Made by a program: the position numbers and the translations under genes. From Flavobacterium hankyongi (GTDB lineage: Bacteria > Bacteroidota > Bacteroidia > Flavobacteriales > Flavobacteriaceae), in the NCBI RefSeq assembly GCF_036840915.1, contig NZ_CP085725.1, forward strand, positions 3,224,001-3,288,000: a DNA stretch of 64,000 nucleotides, written 5' to 3'. Each line of letters begins with the position of its first letter. The stretch's first letter is position 1. A model generated the notes under the pieces. That model saw nothing but the letters and a program-made list of their open reading frames with translations, made no database searches and had not been told where the DNA came from. This document shows positions 1 to 8,815 of this stretch, piece after piece.

Positions 1-1452
1 TTGCGTAGCATAATAAGTATTACCGCTAACCAAAAGAGTTGAAGTGTCTAACGCAGTTCCTCCCGTAGAAGTACTGTACCATTTTACATTAGTACCTGTT
101 ACTTGTAGGTCTGAAATAGTTTTTGCACCTGCATATATTTGTTTGGTCCAAGTAGTGGTAGGCGGCGATGGAATAATGGTTACACCTACTAAAGCCCTAT
201 TGGTATTGGATTCTTCATATATGAGTTTTAAGGTGTTACTATCAGTATCTGTTACCAGAATTTTTCCATCAGTAATTACTCCAATACCCGATGGATTCGT
301 GAAATTAGTTGTATTTCCAATAATTACAGGATTTGTACCATCTGAATTGTAAGTGGTAATTTTTCCACCCATTAATTCTGAAATGACTAATTTACCACTA
401 GATAAGCTAGCAATTGTTCGCGGAAAGCTTAACCCTGAAATCAATGTCGTTAAGTTAGTACCATCAGCATCCATTCTTTTCACAGCGCCATTGAAAGAGT
501 CTGCTATTAAAATTTTACCATCACTTTGCACGAAAAGGCCTTGGGGTCCTAGCACGTCGCCAGCATTGGTTAAAGTAGTTATTCCTGTTCCGTCTGAATT
601 TATTCTGTAAACATAATTTTGATCGCTGAATATAATTTTTCCATCTGCCTGAATGGCCACAGCAAAAAATTCTTGAGAGGCATCTCCAGTATACAAAGTT
701 TGAATTCCTGTTCCATTGGCATTTGCCCTTTTAATGGCAGTTGGCGTTACACCTGCACCACTCTCTGCAAATACTATTTTACCATCTGTTTGCAAAGCTA
801 TCGCATAAGGACCATTTAATCCTGTTATTAAATTAGTACTGTTGGTACCGTCTGCATTCATTCGTTTAATGACGCCGCCATTTGCTTCAGATAGTAATAT
901 TTTTCCATCAGATTCTATCGCTAACCCATAAGGCATATTAAATCCTGAGGCTAAGGTCGCTACCCCTGCGGGAATTATTTGATCCACATAATAATTTCCT
1001 GTTGCTAAAACTGTTATGCTAGGAAGTGGTGATCCTCCACCTGCAACATTAAACCATCGAGCGGTAGAGCCACTGCTTGGAGTACTTACTAAATTAGCCA
1101 CTGTATTCACACCAGTAAGAGTTTGTGTACTTTCAGAGATGCGACGTACTTTAATTGAAACTCTAGAAGTGCTTTCTACACCACTAACAGTTTGGCTTAA
1201 ATAATAAGTAGTATTATCTACTAGTAAAGTTGAAATTGGAATAGCTGTTCCTCCGTTAGCCACAGTGTAAAATTTTAAACTTCCTGAGGAACTCACATTC
1301 AATTGACCCACAGTGGTAGCATTTCCTGCATAGACCTGATTAGGGAATAGTGTAGTAGGTGGTGGTGTTTGTGCCCAACCTAAAGAACTAAACAAACAAA
1401 TTGCTATAATTCTCGTGATTGTCATAAATCTTTTGAGTAATAGTTTTTTCAT
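1..1452 (-). CDS. Secreted Ig-like / NHL-repeat protein, 3' end outside window
   Basis: Open reading frame of 484 codons running off the left edge, so the C-terminus is missing. It starts at the ATG at 1452 with a signal peptide (MKKLLLKRF then a hydrophobic stretch ending in GWAQ), so the product is exported. After it comes an Ig-like module with the motif DNTTYYLSQTVSG (about residues 30-105), a short second Ig-like module, then at least six repeats of the form SDGKIL-x-N-x-x-G-x-I-x-R-x-x-x-DGT, typical of NHL/SMP-30-like beta-propellers, and another Ig-like module (WYSTSTGG) at the edge. The same Ig-like module occurs near the C-terminus of the giant T9SS protein at 15624-21578. Family knowledge suggests a cell-surface or secreted protein with a C-terminal T9SS sorting domain, but that part is not visible. 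It is divergent from the histidine kinase at 1587. Confidence 0.8.
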   Translation of the reverse strand, partial: MKKLLLKRFMTITRIIAICLFSSLGWAQTPPPTTLFPNQVYAGNATTVGQLNVSSSGSLKFYTVANGGTAIPISTLLVDNTTYYLSQTVSGVESTSRVSIKVRRISESTQTLTGVNTVANLVSTPSSGSTARWFNVAGGGSPLPSITVLATGNYYVDQIIPAGVATLASGFNMPYGLAIESDGKILLSEANGGVIKRMNADGTNSTNLITGLNGPYAIALQTDGKIVFAESGAGVTPTAIKRANANGTGIQTLYTGDASQEFFAVAIQADGKIIFSDQNYVYRINSDGTGITTLTNAGDVLGPQGLFVQSDGKILIADSFNGAVKRMDADGTNLTTLISGLSFPRTIASLSSGKLVISELMGGKITTYNSDGTNPVIIGNTTNFTNPSGIGVITDGKILVTDTDSNTLKLIYEESNTNRALVGVTIIPSPPTTTWTKQIYAGAKTISDLQVTGTNVKWYSTSTGGTALDTSTLLVSGNTYYATQ

Positions 1453-1511
1453 TATTATTTATTTTAATACATACAATGCAAATTTCAAGAATGACCATTT
1501 CTTAAAAAACA

Positions 1512-1524
1512 AGGGGAAACCCCT
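1512..1524. promoter_or_regulatory. Perfect inverted repeat, candidate operator
   Basis: AGGGG-AAA-CCCCT is a perfect 5-bp inverted repeat and a GC-rich island in AT-rich DNA. It lies in the divergent intergenic region, about 20 bp upstream of the -33 element of the histidine kinase promoter and 60 bp upstream of the start of the secreted NHL-repeat gene. The position fits an activator or repressor site; the binding protein is unknown. Confidence 0.35.
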
Positions 1525-1541
1525 GAAATTTAAATGGAGTA

Positions 1542-1571
1542 TTGTCGCCAATTTTATAATCAATACTTTTG
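1542..1571 (+). promoter_or_regulatory. Bacteroidota promoter for the histidine kinase gene
   Basis: TTG at 1542-1544, a 19-bp spacer, and TACTTTTG at 1564-1571, an exact match to TAnnTTTG. A transcript from it would start near 1577. This excludes the upstream in-frame TTG codon at 1569 and supports the ATG at 1587. Confidence 0.65.
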
Positions 1572-1586
1572 CTAAAAAAGGAAACA

Positions 1587-3581
1587 ATGGTTAAGCATTT
1601 TCTATTTGTTCTATTGGCTTTTATAGTAATGACTTCGTGTAAAAACCAAACAGAACAATTATACATTTATAAGGAACCTAAAATAGAGCGATTAGATGCC
1701 ACATCAGAATGGTTGCGGGATGAGAATAATTTTTTTAAGGAGAATTATAATGAAGTTTTAAATAAATTCTATTCGCAAAATATAGCCAAAGGTAATTACA
1801 CAAAAGCAGCTAAAATATTAGAGATTGTTGCAAACAAAGCCAATAGATTTCAATCGTTTAGTGACGATTTGAAGTTTAAAATAGATGAATTCAATAAAAA
1901 ATATGCTTTTAAAATAGAGGATAAAAAAAACGTATGGTTTGTGAGTGTTTTTTGTGGTCAGTATTATGCAAACAAAGGACAATTTGAAAAAGCAATAGAA
2001 AGTTTCAAACAGTTAGAACATGTAGAGGTTATTGATTATGAAACTTGTTATTTCAAAGCGTCGAATTGGATGAGAATTGCTTGGTGTAATTTTAATCTTG
2101 GTCAACAAGACTTAGCCATTGAATACAATTTGAAAGCGTTGGAATTATTAAAGCAAACAGATCAAAAAGATATTCTAGGAAGTGTTTATTTTTATATTTA
2201 TCCTGTTTATTTAGCCTCAAAAGATTATAAAAATGCAGAAATAAACTTAAACAAATCAATAGCCTACTACAATTTGAATAGTAAGAAGAATGAAACGAAT
2301 CTTTTTATTTGTCTGTATAATAAAATAGAATTACTAGAGGAATTAAATAGAAAACAAGAAAAGAGAAAATTAATAGATTCTGTTCTTGTCGCTTTCAAAA
2401 AGAGGAAGATAAAAGACCCATCGATGAAAGTTTCCCTTTTTTTGTTAGACTTTTCTTCAAAGCTCGATGATAATAAATTAGAGGAAGCAACTTCAGTGCT
2501 TAGTGAGATAAAATCAGATGTACTGTTACTCAATTCTGATTATACAACAGCAGATTTTAATAAAGCTGAAGCATTACTAGAAATTAAAAAAAATAAAAGC
2601 ATAAAAGATCCTCAAAAAATTGTTCAAGCAATAGCTGAATTTAAAGAAGAAAATAGTTATCAAGATTTAATTAATGCCTATAACATATTATACCAAGACG
2701 CTTTATGGAAAAAACAATATAAAAAAGCACTTGAATTTTATAGCTTATATCAAGAAGCTTCTGATAGTCTTGGAAATGAAAAAATGAATAACAAGGTTAT
2801 TGAGCTTGAAACAAGGTATCAAACACAAAAGAAAGAGCAAGAAATCAAAATTCAAAAAGAAACCATTTCCAAAAAGAATGTGGCTATCGGGAGTTTAATT
2901 TCTGCATTTATAGTATTGTTTTTAGGAGCCATAATTTACTTTCTAAAGCAAAAGCAAAAAAAGCTAAAAGCAGAAAAGCTTCAATCTCAAAAATTCACCA
3001 AAAATTTGTTGGATAAAACAGAGGAAGAGCGTAAACGAATTGCTACAGATTTACACGATAGTGTTAGCCATGAATTACTTAACCTAAAAAGTTTGACGGA
3101 ACAAAATCATGAAGAGCTAAATTCAAAGATAGATTTGATCATTAATGATATACGTACAATTAGTCGGAATTTACATCCTGTCTTATTCGATAAAATTGGA
3201 TTTCGTTCTAGTGTTGAAAACCTAGTGGAACGAATGCAAAATCATCATGATTTTATGATCTCTACAAATATTGAGTACACGGATTCTCTCTCCAAAGAAA
3301 ATGAACTGCAACTGTATAGAATTGTTCAGGAAGCGCTATCAAACATTATTAAATATTCAAATGCTTTTGCTGCCCGAGTGAGTTTTGTAGAAAGTCAAAG
3401 TAAGTATTATCTTGAAATTATTGATAATGGAAAAGGATTTGATGTGGAAGAGACACTTCTCAAAAAAGATGCTTTTGGATTACATAATATCTTAGAGAGA
3501 AGCAAAGCCATAGGTGGTTCTGCACAAATTACTTCAAATGAAAAAGGAACAAAGATTGAGGTGGAAATTCAAAAAAAATAA
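1587..3581 (+). CDS. TPR-containing sensor histidine kinase (HisKA_3 type), lipoprotein-like N-terminus
   Basis: 664-residue sensor kinase. The N-terminus (MVKHFLFVLLAFIVMTSC) resembles a lipoprotein signal peptide with Cys at the lipobox. It is followed by a helical TPR-like sensor region (about 25-420, with repeats such as GQFEKAIESFKQLE), one membrane segment (about 432-453), a coiled coil, and a HisKA_3 dimerisation domain whose phospho-acceptor is His490 in TDLHDSVSHE. The C-terminal ATPase domain shows the N box (EALSNIIKYSNA) and G box (DNGKGF, FGLHNILER). It would autophosphorylate and pass phosphate to the LuxR-type regulator that starts 2 nt after its stop. An in-frame TTG at 1569 gives a longer frame but falls inside the promoter, so the ATG at 1587 is preferred. 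The signal is unknown. A lipid anchor and a transmembrane helix in one protein is unusual, so the N-terminus may instead be cleaved by signal peptidase I. Confidence 0.88.
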   Translation: MVKHFLFVLLAFIVMTSCKNQTEQLYIYKEPKIERLDATSEWLRDENNFFKENYNEVLNKFYSQNIAKGNYTKAAKILEIVANKANRFQSFSDDLKFKIDEFNKKYAFKIEDKKNVWFVSVFCGQYYANKGQFEKAIESFKQLEHVEVIDYETCYFKASNWMRIAWCNFNLGQQDLAIEYNLKALELLKQTDQKDILGSVYFYIYPVYLASKDYKNAEINLNKSIAYYNLNSKKNETNLFICLYNKIELLEELNRKQEKRKLIDSVLVAFKKRKIKDPSMKVSLFLLDFSSKLDDNKLEEATSVLSEIKSDVLLLNSDYTTADFNKAEALLEIKKNKSIKDPQKIVQAIAEFKEENSYQDLINAYNILYQDALWKKQYKKALEFYSLYQEASDSLGNEKMNNKVIELETRYQTQKKEQEIKIQKETISKKNVAIGSLISAFIVLFLGAIIYFLKQKQKKLKAEKLQSQKFTKNLLDKTEEERKRIATDLHDSVSHELLNLKSLTEQNHEELNSKIDLIINDIRTISRNLHPVLFDKIGFRSSVENLVERMQNHHDFMISTNIEYTDSLSKENELQLYRIVQEALSNIIKYSNAFAARVSFVESQSKYYLEIIDNGKGFDVEETLLKKDAFGLHNILERSKAIGGSAQITSNEKGTKIEVEIQKK

Positions 3582-3583
3582 AA

Positions 3584-4210
3584 ATGAAAGTTGTAATAGC
3601 AGATGACCATCCATTAACATTAAATGGAACAAAAAACTATATTGAAAATTTGGGATATAATGTAGTTCACGTTTGTTCAAACGGAATAGCAGCTCTAAAC
3701 TATATCCAACTCTATTTGCCTGATGTAGCAGTTTTAGATCTTAACATGCCAGGGATAGATGGTTTGGAAGTTTTGCAAAAAGTCTACGAAGCCAAGCTAC
3801 GAACAAAAATTATTCTTTTAACAATGCACAACGAAGTGAGCATCTTGAATAAAGCTAAAGAATACAAGGTTGATGGTTATGTTTTAAAAGAAAAGGCATC
3901 CCCTGATTTGGAAAACTGTTTAAAAGATATTGCCGAAGGAAAGAAGTATTATTCGAGTTCATTATTGTTAAACTATCAAATTTCACTTTCTAATTCAGAT
4001 GATAAACTAAGTCAGTTGACACTTTCAGAAAGGAAAATAATCCAACTGGTTGCTAGCCACAAAACCTCTAAACAAATAGCTGAATTACTCTTTCTTTCAG
4101 AAAAGACAGTGGAAGGACATCGAAGTAAAATTATCGAAAAATTAGGGCTTCCAAAAGAGAAAAATGCATTGTTAATTTGGGCTATTCAAAATCTCAATAA
4201 TAAAACATAA
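3584..4210 (+). CDS. LuxR/NarL-family response regulator
   Basis: 208 residues. The N-terminal receiver domain has the acidic pair in IADDHP, the phospho-acceptor Asp52 in VLDLNMPG, Thr in LLTMHN and Lys in VLKEKA. The C-terminal LuxR-type helix-turn-helix (about 145-195) contains LSERKIIQLVASHKTSKQIAELLFLSEKTVEGH in pieces typical of the NarL class. It is the cognate partner of the HisKA_3 kinase directly upstream (2-nt gap, one transcript). As a DNA-binding protein it could act on the palindrome at 1512-1524 and so on the divergent secreted-protein gene; that is inference. No terminator is obvious directly after it; the nearest hairpin is at 4578. Confidence 0.9.
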   Translation: MKVVIADDHPLTLNGTKNYIENLGYNVVHVCSNGIAALNYIQLYLPDVAVLDLNMPGIDGLEVLQKVYEAKLRTKIILLTMHNEVSILNKAKEYKVDGYVLKEKASPDLENCLKDIAEGKKYYSSSLLLNYQISLSNSDDKLSQLTLSERKIIQLVASHKTSKQIAELLFLSEKTVEGHRSKIIEKLGLPKEKNALLIWAIQNLNNKT

Positions 4211-4661
4211 AGGAATTAATTTTCAATGTTATTGCAAGGTGAAGACTTCTAAAACAGCACAACATTTCATAAAAGATGAACAAAATAATACTTATAATAA
4301 AATAAAAGAGGACTTCGAAATACACAAATCAAATAGTGTCCTGTAAAAAAGGAAATCAATACTATAGATAGTAGTGAACAGAGTGTTTTGCCGGGCTTCA
4401 AACCACAGTTTTTTTAGAAAACATACAGATACATTTGATTTAGTGTTGAGTATTAGAGCCAAAGCCATAAATTCATTACATAAATATACTTTGTATAAAC
4501 TCGAGAAATTACAACTTTAAAAAGAGAACTTTGAAATTCTTAAAAACAAACTGGAGTTAAAAATGAATTGTAGCAATAAAAAAACCTCTCACAGCGAGAG
4601 GTTTTTTCATAGATGTTGTATATTAACTGAATGTAGTCTTGTTAGCTGAGCGAAGTCGAAG
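4211..4661. other. Gene-free region, possibly a decayed gene
   Basis: About 450 bp without a credible gene. Three stretches in different frames read like short coding pieces broken by stops: 4212-4340 (ending in DFEIHKSNSVL-stop), 4350-4410, and 4385-4600 (with SIRAKAINSLHKYTLYKLEKLQL, stop, then KENFEILKNKLEL). This pattern could be a frameshifted gene remnant, but I recognise no family, and AT-rich DNA can give it by chance. The right end holds a hairpin terminator and a dispersed-repeat-like palindrome. Confidence 0.3.
4578..4608. terminator. Rho-independent terminator hairpin
   Basis: AAAACCTCTC, loop ACAGC, then GAGAGGTTTT followed by Ts. The stem is flanked by A and T runs and can act in both directions, ending the fabH-like transcript from the right and anything read through from the response regulator on the left. 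Confidence 0.75.
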
Positions 4662-4665
4662 CTAA
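4642..4665. repeat. REP-like palindromic element (CTTCGA...CTCAG class)
   Basis: TTAGCT and AGCTAA are perfect 6-bp arms around GAGCGAAGTCGA. The reverse complement contains CTTCGACTTCGCTCAG, resembling two other places in the window (37005-37019 and 47178-47194). It overlaps the stop codon of the fabH-like gene. Confidence 0.45.
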
Positions 4666-5720
4666 TATCTATACACAATCGCATTGATGTTCATACCTGA
4701 ACCTACCGAGGCAAAAATAATCACATCTCCTTTGTTAAGTTGCTGCTTATCTAGTTCGCCTTTTATGATTAAGTCATAAAGTGTAGGGACAGTTGCTACA
4801 CTCGAATTTCCTAATTTATGAATACTCATAGGCATCACACCTTCGGGAGGGGTATGCTTGTAAATTTTATAAAAACGCTGAATAATGGCTTCGTCCATTT
4901 TTTCATTTGCTTGGTGAATCAATACTTTTTTAACCTCAGAAATAGCGATACCGCTTTTGTCTAAACAAGCAGCCATTGCCTTTGGGACATTATTTAATGC
5001 AAACTCGTATATTTTACGGCCATTCATTTTAATGTAACGCACATCAGGGTCGTGGTCTTTATTAAATGAGTTTCCAAAGTATAAATAATAAGCTTCGTCA
5101 TATGTGAAAGTAGCAGTTTCGTGGGCTAAAATTCCGCCTTCTTCATCAGTAGCTTCTATTATAGTGGCTCCAGCACCATCTGAATAAATCATACTGTCTC
5201 TGTCGTGGATATCAACAACGCGAGATAAAGTTTCGGCACCTATAACCAAACATTTTTTAGCCATTCCAGCTTTGATAAATGCCTGTGCCTGAATTACGCC
5301 TTCAATCCATCCTGGGCAGCCAAAGAGCATATCGTAAGCCACACATTTTGGGTTTTTGATACGTAAATCAAATTTAACACGGGTCGCTAGACTCGGTAAA
5401 ATATCGGTTTGAATGGCGCCTTGTTTTACATTTCCAAAATTGTGGGCAAAAATGATGTAGTCGAGTTCCTCTGGGTTTATACCTGCATCTGCAATGGCTT
5501 TCTTGGCAGCAATAGTAGCAATGTCAGAGGTGAGTAAATCATTAGTAACATAACGGCGTTCTTCAATTCCAGTAATGTCATAAAATTTTTCGGTAATGGT
5601 TTCATTGGGTAACGGAAACGGAGTCCCATCATCGTTTAAAAAAACGTGTTTGGCAAAATCTTTATTGGTTACTATTTCTGTTGGAATATAGCTTCCCGAT
5701 CCTGTTATTCTGATATTCAT
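4662..5720 (-). CDS. 3-oxoacyl-ACP synthase III (FabH-like) ketosynthase
   Basis: 352 residues, thiolase fold. The catalytic triad of the FabH family is visible: Cys135 in FGCPGW, His269 in LIHQAN and Asn305 in LGNSSVATVP. Such enzymes condense an acyl-CoA or acyl thioester with malonyl-ACP, or make other acyl transfers. It stands alone rather than in a plsX-fabH cluster and carries an insertion near residues 25-40 (NDDGTPFPLPNE). It is therefore more likely one of the extra FabH homologues found in Bacteroidota than the housekeeping enzyme; substrate unknown. It is divergent from the LytS-type kinase gene. A palindrome 36 nt upstream of the start may be its operator. Confidence 0.85.
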   Translation of the reverse strand: MNIRITGSGSYIPTEIVTNKDFAKHVFLNDDGTPFPLPNETITEKFYDITGIEERRYVTNDLLTSDIATIAAKKAIADAGINPEELDYIIFAHNFGNVKQGAIQTDILPSLATRVKFDLRIKNPKCVAYDMLFGCPGWIEGVIQAQAFIKAGMAKKCLVIGAETLSRVVDIHDRDSMIYSDGAGATIIEATDEEGGILAHETATFTYDEAYYLYFGNSFNKDHDPDVRYIKMNGRKIYEFALNNVPKAMAACLDKSGIAISEVKKVLIHQANEKMDEAIIQRFYKIYKHTPPEGVMPMSIHKLGNSSVATVPTLYDLIIKGELDKQQLNKGDVIIFASVGSGMNINAIVYRY

Positions 5721-5755
5721 GTAGGTAGTTTAAGTTGATACTAAATTAACGATAA

Positions 5756-5774
5756 TACTAACGTATTGTTAGTA
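5756..5774. promoter_or_regulatory. Palindromic operator candidate upstream of the fabH-like gene
   Basis: TACTAAC-GTATT-GTTAGTA, a perfect 7-bp inverted repeat with a 5-bp spacer, 36 nt upstream of the fabH-like start. On the minus strand it covers the expected -33 region of a weak -7 box at 5748-5741 (TAATTTAG, one mismatch to TAnnTTTG). The size and symmetry fit a TetR-type dimer, but no TetR gene lies in this window. Confidence 0.45.
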
Positions 5775-5946
5775 ATTAGGTTTGTTTTGTATATTTTTAT
5801 TAAAAGTGTAAATAAAAAGTTATAAAATTATTAATGTTGTTTTTATTTGGTATTTTTTTTTATGATACCGTATTATTACTATCAAAATTTCAGAAGTTCA
5901 AAACGTATTTTTAAAAGGTTGCTCATAATCAAGAGGCTTTATGTTG

Positions 5947-5954
5947 TAAATTTG
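5947..5954 (+). promoter_or_regulatory. -7 promoter box directly before the LytS-type kinase gene
   Basis: TAAATTTG is an exact match to TAnnTTTG. Its last base is 8 nt before the ATG at 5962, so transcription would start at or within a few nt of the start codon. A TTG lies at 5919-5921 but the 25-bp spacer is longer than usual. Confidence 0.5.
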
Positions 5955-5961
5955 GTTAAGT

Positions 5962-8814
5962 ATGCTATTAAGATATCTTTTTTTGCTAATTACATTGTCG
6001 TGTTTTGCGCAGCAGCCTTCCCATTATATTGTAGGAGATGAGGACCTAGCTGGTACAAACATTTATAGTGCATTGCAGGCAAAGGATAATAAAGTGTGGC
6101 TCTCTACAAACAACGGCTTGTATGCTTATGATGGAGCATTGTTTAGTTCGATTCAAGCTAAAGGAATAAAAGATTTGTCTTTGTTTGGGCTTACAACTGA
6201 TAAAGATGGTCAAATTTTTTGTCACAATCTAAGCGGACAAGTTCTTGTGGTTGAAAATAATGCATTAAAGGTGTATTGCCAGATTCCGTTTCGTTATATT
6301 GCAAGTAGTTTTTTTATAGAGTTTGACGACCAAAATAAACTTGTTGTGTCCTGTAAAGATTTGATACAATATGACTCTAAAAGTAAAACCTTTTCAAAAC
6401 TTTTTGATTTTAAAGATGACATTGCTGAAAAACTTTCATGTGACGAAAAATTCAAAATATATTTTTGGAATGATGAAAAGAAGTACTGTTTGAGTAATGG
6501 GAAAGTGGAAGCATCGGTAATGGAAATTCCACGCCTTTCCATAATACAAAACCATCTGTATTATAAAAAAGGTGGACAGTTCTTGTATTTTGCCAATTTG
6601 TCCAACAAAGCGCTTTTGCAAAAAAATAACGGTTTACTTAAATCAGTAAACTATCCACTACCTAATGATGGTTCGGTAACGTATCGCCCTTTGATGTCAA
6701 AGTATAAAAATTTGATTTGGTTAGCAGGGTCAAAAAACGGAGCCTATTGTTATCGCACAGATGGGACTCCATTATTTGGTAATAATAAACTTTTTAGTAA
6801 CTATTTTATTTCGGCCTATTTAGAAGATCGGGAAGGAAATGTATGGCTGTGTACTTTTGGTAAAGGGATTATTATGATTCCAAACATGAATGTAATTGAT
6901 TATTCAAATGTTTCATTATTAAAAGAAGATGATATCTCTCAAATAACAGCCAAGAATAATGCAATGCTTTTGGGTGGTGTTAAAGGAAATATTTATGCTC
7001 TCGATAAGGACAAACTAACTATAAAAAGTAAAGGCTTTAATAAAATTGAGTTTTTGAAATATGAGCCTAAATCAAATCGAGTTTATGTAAATGATAAAGT
7101 CTTTGATGGTGATGTAAAGCAGCAGCTTTATAAAAACGATTACAATAAATATGATGTTTTTGAAAACAAAAAAAATGATTCGGTTTTTTATGTGACTCGT
7201 TCTGGATTGTTTTGTTTGGATAAACTGAAAAACAACCATCAATTGGGTTATGCAACTCGTACATATGGTGTCTTTAATGATGAGGAAAATAATACAATGT
7301 GGCTGGCTTCTTCAACAGGATTGGAAATAAAACAAAAGGGAAAATTCAAAAAAGTTAAAGCAGGGAAAGATGAAATTTTTAGTAATGGTATCTTAGGAAT
7401 TAACAATCAGGTTTGGGTGAGTTCCAACACAGGGATTTATGTGTTCCATAAAAATAAATTGACAAAGCATTTAACTTCTAAAAAGGGGTTGTTGTCTGAA
7501 AGGATTGTAAAAATTATATACCATAAACCTTATGTTTATGTAGCCACAAACGAAGGATTACAGCGTTTTGATGCAGATTTTAAAGAGCATCTCGATTTTA
7601 CAAAAGCAGAAGGTTTACTTTCGAATGCAATACTTGATTTTGAAGTTTTGGGAAGTATGATTTATGTGGTTTCTTCTAAAGGATTGCAATGTTTTGATTT
7701 TAATACCATTCAAAAAAAGAAAAAATTACCCGAAGTATTTATTAATAGAGTTTTTGTTAATGGTGCCGATGAGGTGAAAAATGATACTTTATTGCCTGCA
7801 AATGAAAATACATTACAATTTAGTTTTAAAGCTGTTAGTTTTCTAGATAAAAGAAACTTAAAGTATCGTTACAGATTAAAAGGATATGATGATCAATGGC
7901 AGTCCTCTGATTTTTTTGACAACATAGCGGTTTATAACAAATTGCCTGCTGGGGAGTATGTTTTTGAGGTTCAGCTTACTGATGGTGTGAATGTTTCTGC
8001 AAGCAAAGAATTTATTTTTGAAATTGAACCTGTATTTTGGAAAAAATGGCAGTTTATAACACTTGTGTTTGTATTAACTATTTTGACGCTTTTATTTATT
8101 TACAGATTGCGAATAAATTATTTGTTGCAAAAATCGAAAACTGAAATTGATAAAGAAAAGCTCAGTAAAGAGATAAACAAATCGAAATTGGCAGCGCTGA
8201 ATGCGCAAATGAATCCTCATTTTATGTTCAATGCTCTCAATAGTATTCAAGAATTTATTTTACAAAATAAAAAAGAACAAGCCTCAAACTATTTAGGCGA
8301 CTTTGCCGATTTGATGCGTAGCTATCTTCAACACAGTCAAGAGGATAGTATTATGTTGAATGACGAAATAGAAACGCTTAAACTGTATTTAAAATTAGAG
8401 AAGCTTCGATTTGATGAGGATTTTGTTTACGAATTAAATATTGACCATAAATTAGATATATACACGACTAAAATTCCATCTTTCTTGATACAACCATTTG
8501 TAGAAAATGCAATCAAGCATGGTTTGCTTCATAAAAAAAGTGATAGGCGATTACTTATCTCCATTGAAAAAGATACAGATGAGATGATTGTTTGTAAAAT
8601 AAAGGATAACGGAATAGGTCGTGAAAGAAGTTTGGTAATCAATAAAAATAAAAAGCACAAATCATTTGCTACACAAGCTAGTGTTGATCGTTTTCAATTG
8701 ATAAATCAAAACATGAAAGATCAAGTTGGTATCGAGATTAATGATTTGTTTGATGAAAATAATATAGCAAGAGGAACAGAAGTAGTGTTGAGGATTCCTG
8801 TAAAAAAAGATTAA
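5962..8814 (+). CDS. LytS-type sensor histidine kinase with Reg_prop propeller and Y_Y_Y domain
   Basis: 950 residues. Signal peptide (MLLRYLFLLITLSCFAQ), then a large periplasmic sensor with Reg_prop propeller repeats (for example KVWLSTNNGLYAYDG, GNVWLCTFGKGI, TMWLASSTGLEI), a Y_Y_Y domain (about 605-690, KYRYRLKGYDDQW), one transmembrane helix (about 697-717) and a cytoplasmic His_kinase domain of the LytS type. The likely phospho-acceptor is His753 in NAQMNPHFMFNALNSI. The ATPase domain has PFVENAIKHGL and DNGIGRERS. Unlike the hybrid systems of Bacteroides it has no receiver or AraC domain of its own; the partner is the LytTR regulator that follows with a 1-nt gap. Ligand unknown. The start is set by the signal peptide and the promoter box just upstream. 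Confidence 0.9.
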   Translation: MLLRYLFLLITLSCFAQQPSHYIVGDEDLAGTNIYSALQAKDNKVWLSTNNGLYAYDGALFSSIQAKGIKDLSLFGLTTDKDGQIFCHNLSGQVLVVENNALKVYCQIPFRYIASSFFIEFDDQNKLVVSCKDLIQYDSKSKTFSKLFDFKDDIAEKLSCDEKFKIYFWNDEKKYCLSNGKVEASVMEIPRLSIIQNHLYYKKGGQFLYFANLSNKALLQKNNGLLKSVNYPLPNDGSVTYRPLMSKYKNLIWLAGSKNGAYCYRTDGTPLFGNNKLFSNYFISAYLEDREGNVWLCTFGKGIIMIPNMNVIDYSNVSLLKEDDISQITAKNNAMLLGGVKGNIYALDKDKLTIKSKGFNKIEFLKYEPKSNRVYVNDKVFDGDVKQQLYKNDYNKYDVFENKKNDSVFYVTRSGLFCLDKLKNNHQLGYATRTYGVFNDEENNTMWLASSTGLEIKQKGKFKKVKAGKDEIFSNGILGINNQVWVSSNTGIYVFHKNKLTKHLTSKKGLLSERIVKIIYHKPYVYVATNEGLQRFDADFKEHLDFTKAEGLLSNAILDFEVLGSMIYVVSSKGLQCFDFNTIQKKKKLPEVFINRVFVNGADEVKNDTLLPANENTLQFSFKAVSFLDKRNLKYRYRLKGYDDQWQSSDFFDNIAVYNKLPAGEYVFEVQLTDGVNVSASKEFIFEIEPVFWKKWQFITLVFVLTILTLLFIYRLRINYLLQKSKTEIDKEKLSKEINKSKLAALNAQMNPHFMFNALNSIQEFILQNKKEQASNYLGDFADLMRSYLQHSQEDSIMLNDEIETLKLYLKLEKLRFDEDFVYELNIDHKLDIYTTKIPSFLIQPFVENAIKHGLLHKKSDRRLLISIEKDTDEMIVCKIKDNGIGRERSLVINKNKKHKSFATQASVDRFQLINQNMKDQVGIEINDLFDENNIARGTEVVLRIPVKKD

Positions 8815-8815
8815 T

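Noticed and set aside
44-1204. Several plus-strand open frames at 44-1204
   Set aside because: They are antisense to the long continuous reading frame with signal peptide and NHL repeats on the minus strand; no family similarity.
5847-6041. 64-codon open frame before the LytS-type kinase
   Set aside because: Overlaps the kinase start and the -7 box; very low-complexity aromatic/basic translation.
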